Source: Distichodus sexfasciatus (Eukaryota; Chordata; Actinopteri; Characiformes; Distichodontidae). Taken from it: a DNA stretch of 64,000 nt. Below are positions 43,415 to 55,689 of the stretch, in pieces. The number at the start of each line of letters is the position of its first letter. Within the stretch, counting starts at the first letter, position 1. The stretch lies in the NCBI GenBank assembly GCA_032718565.1, contig JAVGVS010000649.1, positions 1 through 64,000 of the forward strand, given 5' to 3'. The position numbers were made by a program, and so were the translations under genes. The notes beneath the pieces were generated by a model that was not told where the DNA came from, searched no databases, and worked only from the letters and a program-made list of their open reading frames with translations.

Positions 43415-45395
43415 TTCCTAGTTGTTAAGGTTGCAACAATCCAACTTATTCAACAAAGTGATAAATGGAACACTTAACAGTGAAAGAGGCCAGGAGGAGC
43501 TGAAATAGGAAGCTGAGGAAAGAAGCTAAAACTAGAGGAGGATGTGAGCAAATATGCCAAGACTACAGGAATTTCTTTCAGTAGGACAAACAACTGGCAA
43601 CAGGTAGAGGGCAAGAATGGTTTAGTAATTAGGCTATTAAATGTTGTCAACCTACTTCAAAGGAAACATTTTAAATCTACTCACATAGACTATTTATATG
43701 GCCTAACAACAGTATCTCAACCCCAAACTTACATTTAATTCGGCCAAATATAAATGGTTCACATATTGTTGGTCTGTTCCAATATAGGCCCTAGAATTGT
43801 GGACGTAAAAATTGAGTCACACACACAGCTAGACCAGAACCCACAACTTATTCTCTGGGGTCAAGTTCTGGCAGGGCGTGGGCTCACCTGCGTTCCTCAA
43901 AATAAATCTCCCCTCAAGTTTTTCAAATATTTAGCACAGCCGTCCACCTGCTGTACACAAGAGCCGAGAGTTTCCCGCCAGCCGAACCCACAGTGCTGTA
44001 AACGCTTGCGCTGTCCCGGCAGGTGTGGGAGCCTTTTCAGCAAGCCTCTATGCAGCGCGAATCATAAATATTAATACGAAGAGCGACAGCTGGATCGCTG
44101 CACAGTCAGACCACATCTATATAAAATAAATCACCTCAGGCTCCAGGCAGATATTTATGGTTTAAAACGGGAGTGGAAGAGACAGATACACACCAAGGAT
44201 TCGTTGTTTAAAACTCTGAATTCTGTTGTCTGATGAGCAGAACGCATGTGTGTATTCATTCCTCAACATGGCTGACCTGATGAGACCTTTGTTCCACTGC
44301 CAAAGTTGAGTTTTGCACAATTTGCACAAAAAGAAAAGGCTAACATGACTAAAGGCCAATAAAAGTTATCATACTTTTTGGTTATAGAAAAATTCATTAA
44401 GTAAAATTCATTTTTATTAAATATACTTAATATGTTTCCAGTTTCACTTTTTAGCAAAACAAAGGACAGCCAATGATAACTAACCAAGACTCATTACATT
44501 AACAGTCAGGAGTTTTTGCTAATCAGTGAATCATCTAGATAGAGTCTGTTGAAATTTTGACTACCTGAAAACTGATTAGCTGGAATTTCAGATTTGTTTC
44601 CAGTCTGTGTAGACAAAACTCAGTTCACACATCAAAAAGTGTCTTAATATTGACAAATATTTTTGTACAGTATTAATTACTTAATTTATACAATATGATA
44701 ACAGTTTTTGCAGTTTACCTTATGTAATAAGTTGACTATTACACTTAAAGTCTTAAATTATTTTTGTGAGAAACATACAATTACTAACTTACAATATGCT
44801 CAATGTTACAAAAAATCATAGGTCAAATCTCAGAAATTATTTTTAAATTTTACATTGTGTAGTATTAGTGGTATGTAGCAGCTCCACAACTCATCAGATT
44901 CTACACCATTCCTGCAGCTCCTAGCCGGCCACGACTGGGTGACTGGATCTGTTTCATGATGATCTGGCATCTTTTTTTTCCCCTCTCTTACAGTTCTCCT
45001 TGTTATTATTGAGTGACTCGTCATACTCAGAAAACATGAATCACCTTCCAGTCATTCAGAGGGGGACCCTGTTTACGTGTTACTGGATTTCTGTTCTCAC
45101 AGCCTGTTTCTCACTAGGTTTCCTCTCCCGGCATGAATTTGAGTCAGTCAGTGAGAGTGAGAGAGAGTGACGCAGGCATTCCTTTTGCCTCCAGTTTCCT
45201 GTCGACTCACTGCTGACTGGGGAAACTGGACGACACACAGGGCAAGTCTGGCTTATAGCATCATGGAAAGACTGAAAGAGAAGAATTACTCTAAAGTGAG
45301 TAGAAGAATGACTCTGTATTCACTTATTCTGAGTCGGAGAGGCAGGGAGTACAAACAATCAAAAACCACAAGTTTGTAAAGACCGATCCATTTGC
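43415..45395. other. Stretch without a recognised gene; unique E-box-rich block at 43860-44130
   Basis: No coding exon is supported. The block 43860-44130 is GC-richer with E-box-type hexamers CACCTG at 43885 and 43945, CAGGTG at 44020 and CAGCTG at 44087. The remainder is AT-rich. Confidence 0.4.
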
Positions 45396-45404
45396 ACTAC
45401 TCTG

Positions 45405-45600
45405 AACATACTCTGCCATCCAAAAAAGAGGACCTTTACAACCTTAGGCAAATATTTCCAAAATTTTCACTACTGCATTCAGATTTTAATTTGCAACAAA
45501 ATAATTAATATATTGCACACCACACCTTATATGTGTAACAACGATGCATTGCAAACCCCAAAAATTGTCTCACTGACAACTTGATTGACCAGTGGCATAG
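45405..45600 (+). repeat. Dispersed repeat X, copy 4
   Basis: GCATTCAGATTTTAATTTGC with AACAAAATAATTAAT after it, ATTGCACACCACACCTTATA, TGTGTAACAACGATGCATTG and GCAAACCCCAAAAATTGTCT parallel copies 1 and 2. Confidence 0.5.
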
Positions 45601-45604
45601 GCAG

Positions 45605-47080
45605 GTTTGTAACCATCTGTGCACAAGGGGTAGGGCATTTAAAACAATCTTTGGAAATTGTAATTGCCAAAACAGATAATGGCTGAATTTGGCCAAATCA
45701 CTAATCAAGGGCTGCAAGAAGAACTCACAATAAAACATTTGGAAACTTTACCTGGCCTTCACTTATCTCCATTTATGCAATAGTGTTTAGCAGCCAGTAT
45801 CACTGTTAGGTTTAGGGTTGTCAACAAAACTCAAAAGCCCAACCAGGGAATGTTTAGGATTAGAAACAGACCACTGATGAAGAGATTCTAGAGGAATCAC
45901 AGCAGTAAGAGAGTCTATGGTCTTTTACTGTAAATCAACAAGATGTGATATTTCGTGCAAACCCCAAAAAAATGCTGGATTATTGTTGCAGCCTGTACAC
46001 AGTGCTAGTCGTTTGCAGCAATTTAACTTCTAACAGCGTTTCGCGTGCCTTTGTACCGAGTGCTCTGGAAAATCTAATTGGTTCCAGCTTGGAGTAAAGC
46101 ATGTCGTATTGACGTTACTCACCCTAATGCACACATAAGTCTGCACCTTGCGTTGTTTGTAGTATAGACCTAAAAAAAATTATTGTGCAGACTAAAGTTA
46201 AAAATCATTTTACTAATTTCTTGAAAATTGTCAGCTTATCTTCAGTGTTCGTTCTAATAGAGTGTATATTAAGTTCCAAGTTATCCCCATTTGAAAATCA
46301 CATTTTTTTATGTTTGTTGTTTATAACCACCACCACCACCTCCAACCCCTACCCACCGCCCCAAACCCAGGAATCTGCCCCCTTGTGGTAAAACAGTATT
46401 TGAAGGGAGAAGGAAACAAGAGATGCATGAGGCTGTACTTTGAGATTCTGGCTTAAATGAACACTTTACCTCAATGTATCATAGTGATCAACAAAGACTG
46501 GGGCAAGTAGCATTGGCATCCTTCCTTTGAAAGGGTCTTTTGCAAAAGTATAGAAGAGATCAGACTTTTTCATTGCACATAAATTGCCAACTATGCAATC
46601 TAAAAATGATTTAATGCATTTGAGATACACTCCTAACACTACAACACTTTGCTAATGGTATGTGCGCACTTTGTGTTTGCATGCATCCATGCACGGATAT
46701 TTTCCCCTCTGCAACTCATTTTCACACACTTGTGCAATCACACACTTGAGGCATCCTGTTTATATGTCCTTGTTTTTGGCTGAGGCCTCTCTCACTCCAA
46801 CCCCCACCACCCCCACCCCCCCGGCAACAGCTGTGTGTGACCTTGAGTAGACATGCCGTTCCTCTGACACACTGCCTAACTCCTTCCTCCCGCCCTCTCT
46901 CTCTCCCTCTCATTCACACACAACCGACTAACGTGTATACAGTCTTGGCACAAAACAGAGCAATGTACCTAATCAATAGCAAACTTGCTGTGTGTGTGTG
47001 CGCCTCAGGGGTTGAAGAGAAGAACCAATGTGGTCTTCTTGTGGTAGTCTTTAGCTTTAAAAAACAGACATGAACATTAT
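45605..47080. other. Stretch without a recognised gene
   Basis: Contains ACCACCACCACC near 46326-46340 and a C-rich run ACCCCCACCACCCCCACCCC (~46800). No exon or element ends recognised. Confidence 0.45.
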
Positions 47081-47084
47081 GTGC

Positions 47085-47600
47085 AGTGACAGTGACCTGG
47101 TGCAGGGTCGGGACACTGGATGCACTGGTGCATGATCAGAATGCTAGACTGATGCAAGTTGAGAGCACTGGAATAGTGTTGGGTCAAAACGTTGGACTGG
47201 TGCAGAGTCAGAAAGCTAGAATGGCACAAGTTGAGGATGCAGGGTTGTGTGGATTGTAAGAATGGGCATGATGGCAACATCAGGAATGGGCTTAATGAGA
47301 ACATCTGGACGGTTGTAGCTCAAGATACTGACTTGGTGCAGGGGTTCAGGACACCGACTGGACTGGTGCGGGTGGTAAGGACACCAGCAAAATTGCTGCA
47401 GGGAATCCAGCCACTGGCTAGACAGGTGCAGGATTATGACCATGAATTGCAGAGATTGGCATGTCAACAGAAAACTGAACTGGTGCAGGGTTGGGCTAGA
47501 CTGAGCGACAGTCCAGACAACAGCCAGGCTGGTGCAGGGTTGTGAATGTAAAATGCAGGAATGGGCATAACAAGAACATGCAGGATACTGACCTGATGCA
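47085..47600. repeat. Degenerate ~30-35-bp minisatellite, left part
   Basis: The phrase GGACTGGTGCAGGGTTGGGA and variants (CTGGTGCAGAGTCAGAAAGC, CTGGTGCGGGTGGTAAGGAC) repeat across ~500 bp. Overlapping long frames on both strands (117 and 133 codons) read this array. Confidence 0.75.
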
Positions 47601-47601
47601 G

Positions 47602-47822
47602 AGGCAGTTGGTAGCATAATGGTTAAAGGATTTGCCCCCTTGATCAGAAGGTTGCCAGCTTGAATCCTGGACCAGTAAAAGTATCACTGAGATACTCCTG
47701 AGCAAGGTACCATCCCAAGCACTGCTCCCCAGGTGCTCCCAATTTCAGTTGCCCACTGCTCCTTCACGGAGGGGTCAAATACATTGGTCACATTTCATTG
47801 CGGTGTACCGTGTGCTGTGTTT
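47602..47822 (+). mobile_element. SINE-A inserted in the minisatellite
   Basis: GAGGCAGTTGGTAGCATAAT head, CTTGAATCC B-box remnant, GATACTCCTGAGCAAGGTAC, GTTGCCCACTGCTCCTTCAC and CACATTTCATTGCGGTG. The 3' tail is missing. Minisatellite sequence flanks it on both sides. Confidence 0.85.
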
Positions 47823-47844
47823 TAAATGGCAGTTTCTCAAAGAA

Positions 47845-47900
47845 AAAAGGCTGGACTGGTACAGGGTCCGAACATTGGATGTGGCTGACCTGGGGTGGGT
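47845..47900. repeat. Minisatellite, right remnant
   Basis: GGCTGGACTGGTACAGGGTC followed by CGAACATTGGATGTGG continues the array interrupted by the SINE. Confidence 0.65.
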
Positions 47901-48234
47901 TTGGTAAGTAGACTAGAGAAAAGTCATAAAAATAACAAAGGATATAGATAAGAATTTGAGAAGACATACAGTAGAAATTGTGAGAATAGTGACGATTGTG
48001 AAATTTGAAAGGGCTATGGTGTGTATTTAAGGAATCCACCTGACTTTTGCACAAAGATCTTTGCCTCATATTACCTCAGTGTTTTACATCTCAAGCAAAG
48101 CACAGGGAAGTGTCCCAGGGGAAGGAATGTAGATGCCAGGAGGACAGAACATTCTGTAGTAGAGAACTTGTATTAAGACTACGACAGTAGGGTACCAGAA
48201 TGAGAGAATCAGAAGAGGTGCCATATCTGGTATG

Positions 48235-48440
48235 ACAGCCCCAGAAAGGGCAGTGAGGGCACCAGAAATGGGACAGGAGTGGCAGTGAGGGTACCAGACA
48301 AGGGGCAAGAGTGACAGTGAGGGTACCAGAAAAGGGCCAGCAGTGAGGGTACCAGAAAAGGGCCAGGAGTGGCAGAGAGGGTACCAGAAAAGGGCCAGAA
48401 GGGGCAGTGAGGGCATCAGGAGAAGGGCAGTAGAGGCCAC
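48235..48440. repeat. 32-bp minisatellite
   Basis: About six units of AGTGAGGGTACCAGAAAAGG followed by GCCAGGAGTGGC; one unit is shortened to 26 bp. The units are similar, so the array is comparatively young. The minus-strand frames of 118-120 codons are readings of it. Confidence 0.9.
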
Positions 48441-48444
48441 TGTG

Positions 48445-49905
48445 TAATAGCACAGGAATGTCTACTGAAGCCGACAGGCCAGAGAGGAATCTGCATTAAA
48501 TCTGTGACAGCTGGTGGAGCTACACGCCAGAGAGAGTGAGAGAGAGAATTTCTTCATGTTCCCAGAAAGTGTGTGCTATCTCTACAACACTGTTTAGTGC
48601 ATTCATTATTTTTGTTCCCCAGCACTCAGACTCTGCCTAGTTTATATTTCTCTTTCCTCACAGATCTACATTCATCCACATTTAGAGCAATATCTCCTGA
48701 AACTGTGCCTTAAAAAATGTGTGCCTCAAAGGAAGCCTGCTTATCTTCAGTTGGAATCTGGTACTCTAGCGGAAGCGTAATTCCCAGTTTTCCCACATTC
48801 CAAGGATCGGCTCTGCCTTGAAGTTTTGCCCTTGACTGATGGGATCCCGCATCCGACCGGAACGCTTCAGGACCATCACACCACTCCTAATCTAGAGATT
48901 AAAGGCAGAATAATTAGCCCTGGAGCTCTAGGGAGAGAGGAACTTGGCAGGGATGAAAAAGTTGGAAGGATTAGCTTCACTCGTAATGCTGAAAAGCTAA
49001 ACCTCAATGTTGCATCATTCTCTCACACACACACAAACTCTGACACACACACACTACACACTGGCGCCACATGACAGCACTTTTCTCCATTTACCAAAAG
49101 CACCACAGATCAACAAACTTTCTGGCTCATGCGTGACATGCTAACGCTAGCTATTCCCTGCCTTCCTGATTGTGTTCTAGAGCCCTGAGGGGGAAGCATT
49201 TTTCATTCAGCACCGTACGGCTAATGTTCCCAACACTGACATGCGGCAACCCAACACCGCCCTGAGAACAAGAGAGGAAAGCAGACATTCACGTCTGAAG
49301 CACTGCTTCTGAACTGTTTCAGGTCCACAGATCTAGAAGCATTTGAACTACATGACTGAATACTACACTAGTAGTCAATTTTAATCTAATGGTACTTGGA
49401 TCCAATATAGAATCTTACTGCTAATTTTCACAATATTAGTGCAAATTTAGCTAGTGCTTAATTCAAAGAACCACTTAGCATAGAAATTAGCAACAGATTC
49501 AGGGCTTGGCCAAGCTTCAGGTTGGTTCTAAATGGCTGATCAGAATAAAAGGAGTTAGCTTAAGTATCAAGCAGATTTGTGCTCTATAGAGAGGTTGAAA
49601 TATTTTATGCTAATTAGCTATTATTTTGTTTAGCAAACGTGACAGTAAGAGAAATCTCATTTTGATGACAATATACTGTATTAGAAAATACAAACATTTG
49701 TTTAAAAAAAACATTCTAACATCTTAAAACATATAATTAGCAAGCAAACAAATAAAACCACACATACATTCAAAACAAGCATGGACACACACACTTTCTA
49801 AAACACACACACACAGTGCTAGTCTAAACTTTGTCTGTCCAGTTGCTGCTAAAGCTCAAATCTTTCAGTGGCAGCTGTTGCCATCAACACATTTATGAGA
49901 GAAAG
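48445..49905. other. Stretch without a recognised gene
   Basis: No exon or transposon recognised. Short CA runs occur at 49023-49034 and 49804-49815. Confidence 0.45.
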
Positions 49906-49912
49906 GAGAGAA

Positions 49913-49985
<73 letters not shown>

Positions 49986-50008
49986 TGTGTGTGTGGGTGT
50001 GTGTGTCA
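49913..50008. repeat. Long (GT)n microsatellite
   Basis: About 33 uninterrupted GT dinucleotides followed by GGGTGTGTG variants, the longest pure array in the window. Alternating purine-pyrimidine sequence of this length can adopt Z-DNA. Confidence 0.96.
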
Positions 50009-50009
50009 G

Positions 50010-50609
50010 TGTATTTGGGGGACATGTATGACTGCAGCATAAGGGTGCATGCATGTGTGTGTGTGCTAGTGTGCTTGTGTGCGAGAGATTTTTGTAACAG
50101 TGGCTGGACTGTGTTCTTGAAGCATGTGATGTGATTTGAGACCAAACTGGTTAGAGCCATATAATTTTGTGGTGTCAACTTGGAACCATTAGTACCGACA
50201 AAAAGTAAGGATTTAAAAAATCGAAGTATGTCTGTATATGTATCTAAGGCTGTATATTTTAGCACAGAGTACATTATTTTAGAGGAGTGGTAAAGTTGGG
50301 GTCAAGCAAGAGGTGTGTGAAAACCATCCTTGTTGAAATGGAAGGAAACAGCACTACCTGTGTGCGTGCGTGCATGTATTCATTCACTCGAGTACACCTG
50401 GATGTGTGTATGCTTGTGTATGTGCCAGTGTGTGTTTGTAAAAGAGAAACAAGCTGGACTTGTGTATGTATGCATGTGTGTGTGTGTCCATGCTCTCGGT
50501 ATGTTTCGGGGCACATTCCTGCTGTACCACACCCAGGATCATTGTAATGAAAATTCCTACAGCTGTGCAAAACAGATCTGGTTACTGCTAATCCTACTCC
50601 TCCATCAAG

Positions 50610-50652
<43 letters not shown>

Positions 50653-51415
50653 CACAGACAGACTGCAATCATCACTACCTGAGCAGGTGGACTCTAACCC
50701 AAAATGTAGTCCAGCAAACTCTACATGCTCTCATACATTAAATTATATTGAGCATATATTTTAGTACAATACAATATTGTACAATACAGTCCAATATAGA
50801 ATGAACTCCATTCGTTCCAATGACCACTACCCATAACCCACCATGTATGTTCTGTAATCACCAATTCCAACTGATATTCTGTTGGATGTTATCAATGACT
50901 TGGAAAAGAGTGCACATTAATAAGCTACTAACATTTTTTCTGTCAAGTCTACATCCACTGTGCATTGATCATGTGCTGTCTAAACCTCCTTCACCTGTGC
51001 AGATCGTGTTTAATCTACAATTACAGATGTGCTGATTTAGACCCATCAACTTCCATGCTTCAACAAGTCCAGTCCATGTTTCCTACATCTGTACTGCTTA
51101 ATCCCGTCTACACCTCGTATACCCATGTTGATCCTGTTAAATTTTTACAAACTGGGGAAAGTAGTAACAGAATTTCAAAAATAATTGACATGGTCAAGAT
51201 TATGTTGGTTGATGGTTTTGATTAATAACCCGGCCCTCTATTGTAGCATCTACATCTACGCACACCAAGCCCAGTCTACACTACCTACACAATATTGTTC
51301 TGTCCACACCAGTATTAAACCACAGCAGTTCAATCTTACTTAACCCTACTTGTGTCCAGATCATTTTCTATTGTTCTTCTCTGGACCCCCTGTACAAAAC
51401 TGCTGACCATCTTCC
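50010..51415. other. Stretch without a recognised gene
   Basis: A (GA)n array lies at 50612-50650. The portion 50800-51415 may include diverged 5' sequence of the downstream LINE, but I cannot align it to a domain. Confidence 0.4.
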
Positions 51416-51429
51416 TAAATTCAGGCAGC

Positions 51430-53244
51430 GCTTTGTGCATCTACATCAACAAACTCTGGTGCACAAACTCTGCTAAAGTGAGTTGCCATTGCTTACCACA
51501 GATAGAGTTTTTAGTCATAAAGTGTCACCTGTCCTAACAGCTGAGAGAATTCTCCATGGTGCTAGTTGTAGCTGTGTACCTGCTGCCTAGAGCTAATGTT
51601 AACCTGGTGCTAAGTGAATAGTTCGAGCCTATTAACAAGCTCCAGACCATGCAGCAGATGGATTTTTCCTCATGGCTGGTGACTTTAACCACATGAATCT
51701 GAACTCAGTTCTCCCCAAATTCTCCCTGCATGTAGACTTTGCTACAAGGGGAGAGAACTGTTTTGACAACGTTTACACCAACATGTGCAGTGCCTACAAA
51801 GCAGCTGCGCACTTCCACACTGGCTCTTCTGATCACGCAAGTCATGTGACTGCCCTCATACACATAACTGCTGAAACGCACAAGACTTGCCAGGAGAACC
51901 TTGTTCGGACAAGCAGCTATTTACAATGGGTGCGTTAACTTGAATGAGTTTACTGAATCTGTGACCTGCTACATCAGTGCATAGAGAATGTAACTGTCTC
52001 CACTAACATCATCACAAGAGTCAATGAAAAGCCCTGGTTTTCAGCAAATGCACATGCACAGCTAAGAGGGAGAGATGCTGCTTTCTGGTCAGGGAATAAA
52101 GCTGGTCTATGTTAGCAACACTATGTTAGTTGTTAATGTATACTATGTTAGTTGCAAACATAGCTAGCAACTATGCTTTTGGGAAATGCACCCCTGATCA
52201 TCTCTCTGCCTGCAGCTGACGTGAGGAGACGAAAGGCTGCTGGTCCAGACAATGTTCCAAGTCGTGCTCAGGGACTGCACTAATCAGCTGGCTGATGTCT
52301 TTGCAGACATCATCAACATATCACCAGATGTTCATCCCAGCCTGCTTCAAGTCCACCACCATAATTCCCATTGCCAAAGAAATCTTCAGTTACCTGCCTG
52401 AATGACTACCGTCCCATGGCTCTGAGGCCCATCATCAGGAAGTGCTTTCAGAGACTCGTCATGGCACAGGTGAAAAGCCCTCCCCCACTTACTGGACCTG
52501 CTGCAGTTTGCATATTGGTCAAACAGGTCAACTGAGGATGCAATATCCACTGCACTTCACCTTTCTCTCTCTCACCTGGAAAAGAAAGACACTTGTGTTA
52601 GATTGCTGTTCATAGACTTTAGTTCAGCATTCAACATCTTTCCCCAGAGACTGTGCAAAAATGAGTGAGTTGGGCCTGAGCACCTCCCTCTGCAACTGGA
52701 TAGTGGATTTCCTGTCGGAGAGGCCTCAGTCCATCCGTGTCGGCAACATTTCCGATACCATCACACTGAACACAGGAGCTCCTTAGTTCTGAGTCTCAGT
52801 TCACTGCTGTTCACACTCCTGACCCATGATTGCACCACCCTGCACAGCTCTAACCACATCAAGTTCGCCAACGACATGACCATGGTGCAGCTCATCAGCA
52901 ACAATGACGAGTCGGCCTACAGAGATGAGAGGAAAACGCGCTCCACCCACACACCACTCAGCATCCACAGCTCCACAATAGAGACTGTAAAGAATACCAA
53001 CTTCCTGGGAGTTCACATCTCAGACAACCTCACCTGGACCACCAACACCACCCTCATCATGAAAAAGGCCCAGCACCATCTCCACTTCCTGAGACACGTG
53101 AAGCGAGCCAACCTCCCTCCTCCCATCCTCACCTTGTTGTACAGGGGCACCATAGAGAGCATCCTGACCAGGTGCATCTCTGTGTGGTTTGGCCACATGA
53201 GAGCAGTAGATAAGAAACAGCTGAACCACCAGACTGCACAATAG
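51430..53244 (+). pseudogene. LINE ORF2 relic: endonuclease and reverse transcriptase
   Basis: The endonuclease part shows ALCIYINKLWCTNS (~51440), AGDFNH (51675) and the C-terminal SDH (51828-51836), whose His is catalytic in this class. The reverse transcriptase shows RRKAAGPDNVP (~52227), DYRPMAL (~52404) and FIDFSSAFN with catalytic Asp codon 52615. The YADD-type box appears as FAND (52864-52875), with Asn for the first Asp. The thumb-like part then reads FLGVHISDNLTW, LPPPILTLLYRGTIESIL. Frames change at least twice, including within the GAPQG region near 52775, and ~25 residues after ESAYRDE are deleted. It could not reverse-transcribe. Confidence 0.85.
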
Positions 53245-53319
53245 TTTTTTCTCAGAAGCCATCAGACACACTGCCTGCCCTCCCACTCCCCCCCCCCCCC
53301 CCCCACACACCCAGAAAGT

Positions 53320-53880
53320 GAACTGACTCTATAGCACCTCTGCACCTTAAACACTGTTGTAATGCACATGCTGCTCCATGTACAATCTTATCCATGCCAC
53401 ATTGAAACTGTTCCAGAGATACTGTTTATGTTTACAGACTGACTGTACAGCACACTCTGCTATTTGTTAAAATGCTGCTAATCTTGAGTATATTACCACA
53501 AAAATTGGAATTGTATTTCATAATAGAATTTGTAAAATTGAAATCGTGCTTTTCTCCACTTGGACTGTATATGTATGCTATAATACTTGCATATATTATT
53601 GGAACAATTTGCAGATACTAATAACTGTAATTCTGTCAAACATTATTTGTCCATACCATTATTTGCACATACTACTGCTTGTTTTTCTCTCTTCCCTCTT
53701 TACTGTTGTTGAAATATTTACACATCTTATTGGACATTATTGTACACCGTTTATTTAAAATTTTTATATTTAACTGCCATAGATCTTATGCACTTCCAAT
53801 GCAAAAAGAAACTCCAAGACCAAAATTGTAGTTGAATTCTGCATGGAACTATCTTTTTCCTACGTCTAGTTTAAAGTTTC
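53320..53880 (+). other. Probable LINE 3' untranslated region
   Basis: AT-rich sequence between the reverse-transcriptase relic and the shared 3' tail. The frame at 53546-53758 has no domain. Confidence 0.5.
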
Positions 53881-54547
53881 AAGGTTTTTTTTTTTATTTC
53901 ATAGTCTCTTTGTATATTTTTGTTCATTCTATGTGACATTTTTATTTACATTTTTTATAACTTCATGTGCCTTATCTGTTCATACTGTAGAAACCATGTC
54001 ATCTCATCTCTCTAGGTACATGTATATAGTAGATAGGAGTCAAACTAGTTTACTTTGACTTGTCTTTAAACTAAGTTTAAAGCCATACAAACAAGTCTGA
54101 TACATAAGGCAATATCACAGGCTTACATCACATGCTTCACAGAAAGTAGTTTTAGGATGCCTCAGACCCCTGTTTCTGAGCTCATATTGCTCCAGTTTGC
54201 TAGCTACGAATTTACAATGTTACAATGACAAGTGTAAATAGAAATTTGCCATAACCAACCAAAATTACAACCTTCCTAAAGCAAGTTAGCATGGTGCTCA
54301 TTTTAGACTCTGCATTTAAGTGGATTTGGTGCAAAACCAGGTTGGTAATCAGGCTCAAGATGTGTTTTTATACCTTGAATAGCTTGACTAGCATTAACAA
54401 TTGCCAGAAAATGAGCACCATGGACTAGAGTTCAACCATTTTGCCTGTACTACAGGCTTACTTGCCTTTGGTTAGTGAGCAGAAGGTGTATCTTAATGGA
54501 CAGGCTGTTGTTCCACTGCTCACTGCCAGTGGGGTAACAGATGGAAA

Positions 54548-54603
54548 AAAAGGTTTTTTGTTTTTTTTTTAAAGAAAAGAAAAGAAAGAAAGACAAAGAG
54601 AAA
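54548..54603. repeat. Poly-T and GAAA-rich tract
   Basis: A T-rich run is followed by AAAGAAAAGAAAAGAAAGAA. Confidence 0.8.
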
Positions 54604-54619
54604 AATGGTGAAGCTCTGA

Positions 54620-54812
54620 TTCCCTGAGGAGTTCCACGCCTAATCTAACACACCTGATCCAGAAACTCAAGCCTGGATCAGCCTCTAGAGCTTCTGAACA
54701 CAAGTGCCAGGTGGATTCAATCAGGGTTGGAGCCAGTGTCAGGAGGCTAGAGTGGTGGATCTGCTGGAGCAGGACTGGAGCTAAAACCTGCAGGAAGGAG
54801 GATCTCCATTAG
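54620..54812. repeat. Teleost dispersed repeat (AACACACCTGATCC type)
   Basis: TAACACACCTGATCCAGAAA, GGTGGATTCAATCAGGGTTG, GAGCAGGACTGGAGCTAAAA and CCTGCAGGAAGGAGGATCTC follow the order seen in a familiar high-copy teleost repeat. Boundaries and class are not determined. Confidence 0.5.
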
Positions 54813-54825
54813 CAAATTAGGAGCT

Positions 54826-55030
54826 CACTTACATATATGCGCACACTCAAATACACCCATGCACATGTTTACTTCATTATACATTTATAGACAGTAGCTG
54901 AACCCTTTTAGTTTCCTTAAATTTGCTTTAATACAAAAGATATTTTCTCAAAAACTACACAAGGACATCATTTTTCATCCTGAAAGGCGGGTCTGAGCCC
55001 ACTCTGCAGGTGTAGAGTCTAAAATTTGTC
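54826..55030 (+). repeat. Dispersed repeat Y, copy 2
   Basis: Aligns by eye with 9765-9965: CATGTTTACTTCATTATAC, CCTTTTAGTTTCC, TTTAATACAAAAGATATTTT, and GCGGGTCTGAGCCCACTCTG then CAGGTGTAGAGTC. Confidence 0.5.
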
Positions 55031-55312
55031 CCCAAAATAAATCTAAGGAAGAATCCCAAACACACACGTGGAAAAATATTTAATTGTTTCCTGTTATTGA
55101 ATCTGTCATTGCATAAAATCATTGTATTATAAAAGTCTGTGTATTTATTTGACCTCTGTTAATTGTACTTAAGTATTTAATGTACACACGGTCAAGCAAA
55201 AAAACATGGATAGGCACACAGACAGCAACCAACACAAAAACACACAGGCTACTCTTTCTCTGTCAGTAGGCCTAATGATGTTATGTTCTCCACAGCTGTT
55301 TAGCCTGAGCAG

Positions 55313-55330
55313 GTGTGTGTGTGTGTGTAT
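55313..55330. repeat. Short (GT)n run
   Basis: Nine GT dinucleotides; a CA run follows at 55510-55526. Confidence 0.8.
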
Positions 55331-55689
55331 GTACTTGCTCGCACGTGTGCGCGTCTTGCATGGGACTTGGCCGGCAAGGAACGAAGGAATTCGGAAGACA
55401 AAACGGAAAGAAGGCAGACAGGAGAGAGGGAGGGAGTGAGGGAAAAATTGGATATGCTTTGGAGATAAGCTGATTCCTTAGCAACAGCTCCACAGTCACG
55501 AGAAGAGCAAACACACACACACACACTGCACCTGGTCATGGAGCTCGCTAGTCTGGAACCGCATGTCACGCTACTCAATGTTACGGAAATGCTTGCATTA
55601 TTCACTCGGTTTTAAGCGCCAAGGCCAAAAAATGGCAGTGCTAGGAATCAAACGTGCCGATAGTGCTGGGGAATATTTCAATGCCACAA

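Larger units (their letters stand above)
51420..54063 (+). mobile_element. Non-LTR retrotransposon (CR1/L2/Rex1-like LINE), broken
   Basis: In order: a partial apurinic-type endonuclease (from ~51440), reverse transcriptase (~52225-53240), then a ~0.8-kb 3' region ending in TTTACTTTGACTT, shared with the truncated copy at 1907-2094. The 5' end is missing or unrecognisable. A 17-base C run (53288-53304) follows the coding remnant. Assignment to the CR1/L2/Rex1 group rests on protein motifs as remembered; the precise clade is uncertain. Confidence 0.85.

Noticed and set aside
47192..47617. Opposed frames of 117 and 133 codons
   Set aside because: Both read a minisatellite with units near a multiple of three; no domain.
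48084..48453. 118- and 120-codon minus frames with repeated FWYPHCHSCP-like text
   Set aside because: These are readings of the 32-bp minisatellite in two frames.
51672..51938. Host endonuclease-like exon
   Set aside because: The AGDFNH and SDH motifs belong to a LINE endonuclease, followed in order by a broken reverse transcriptase and a LINE 3' tail.
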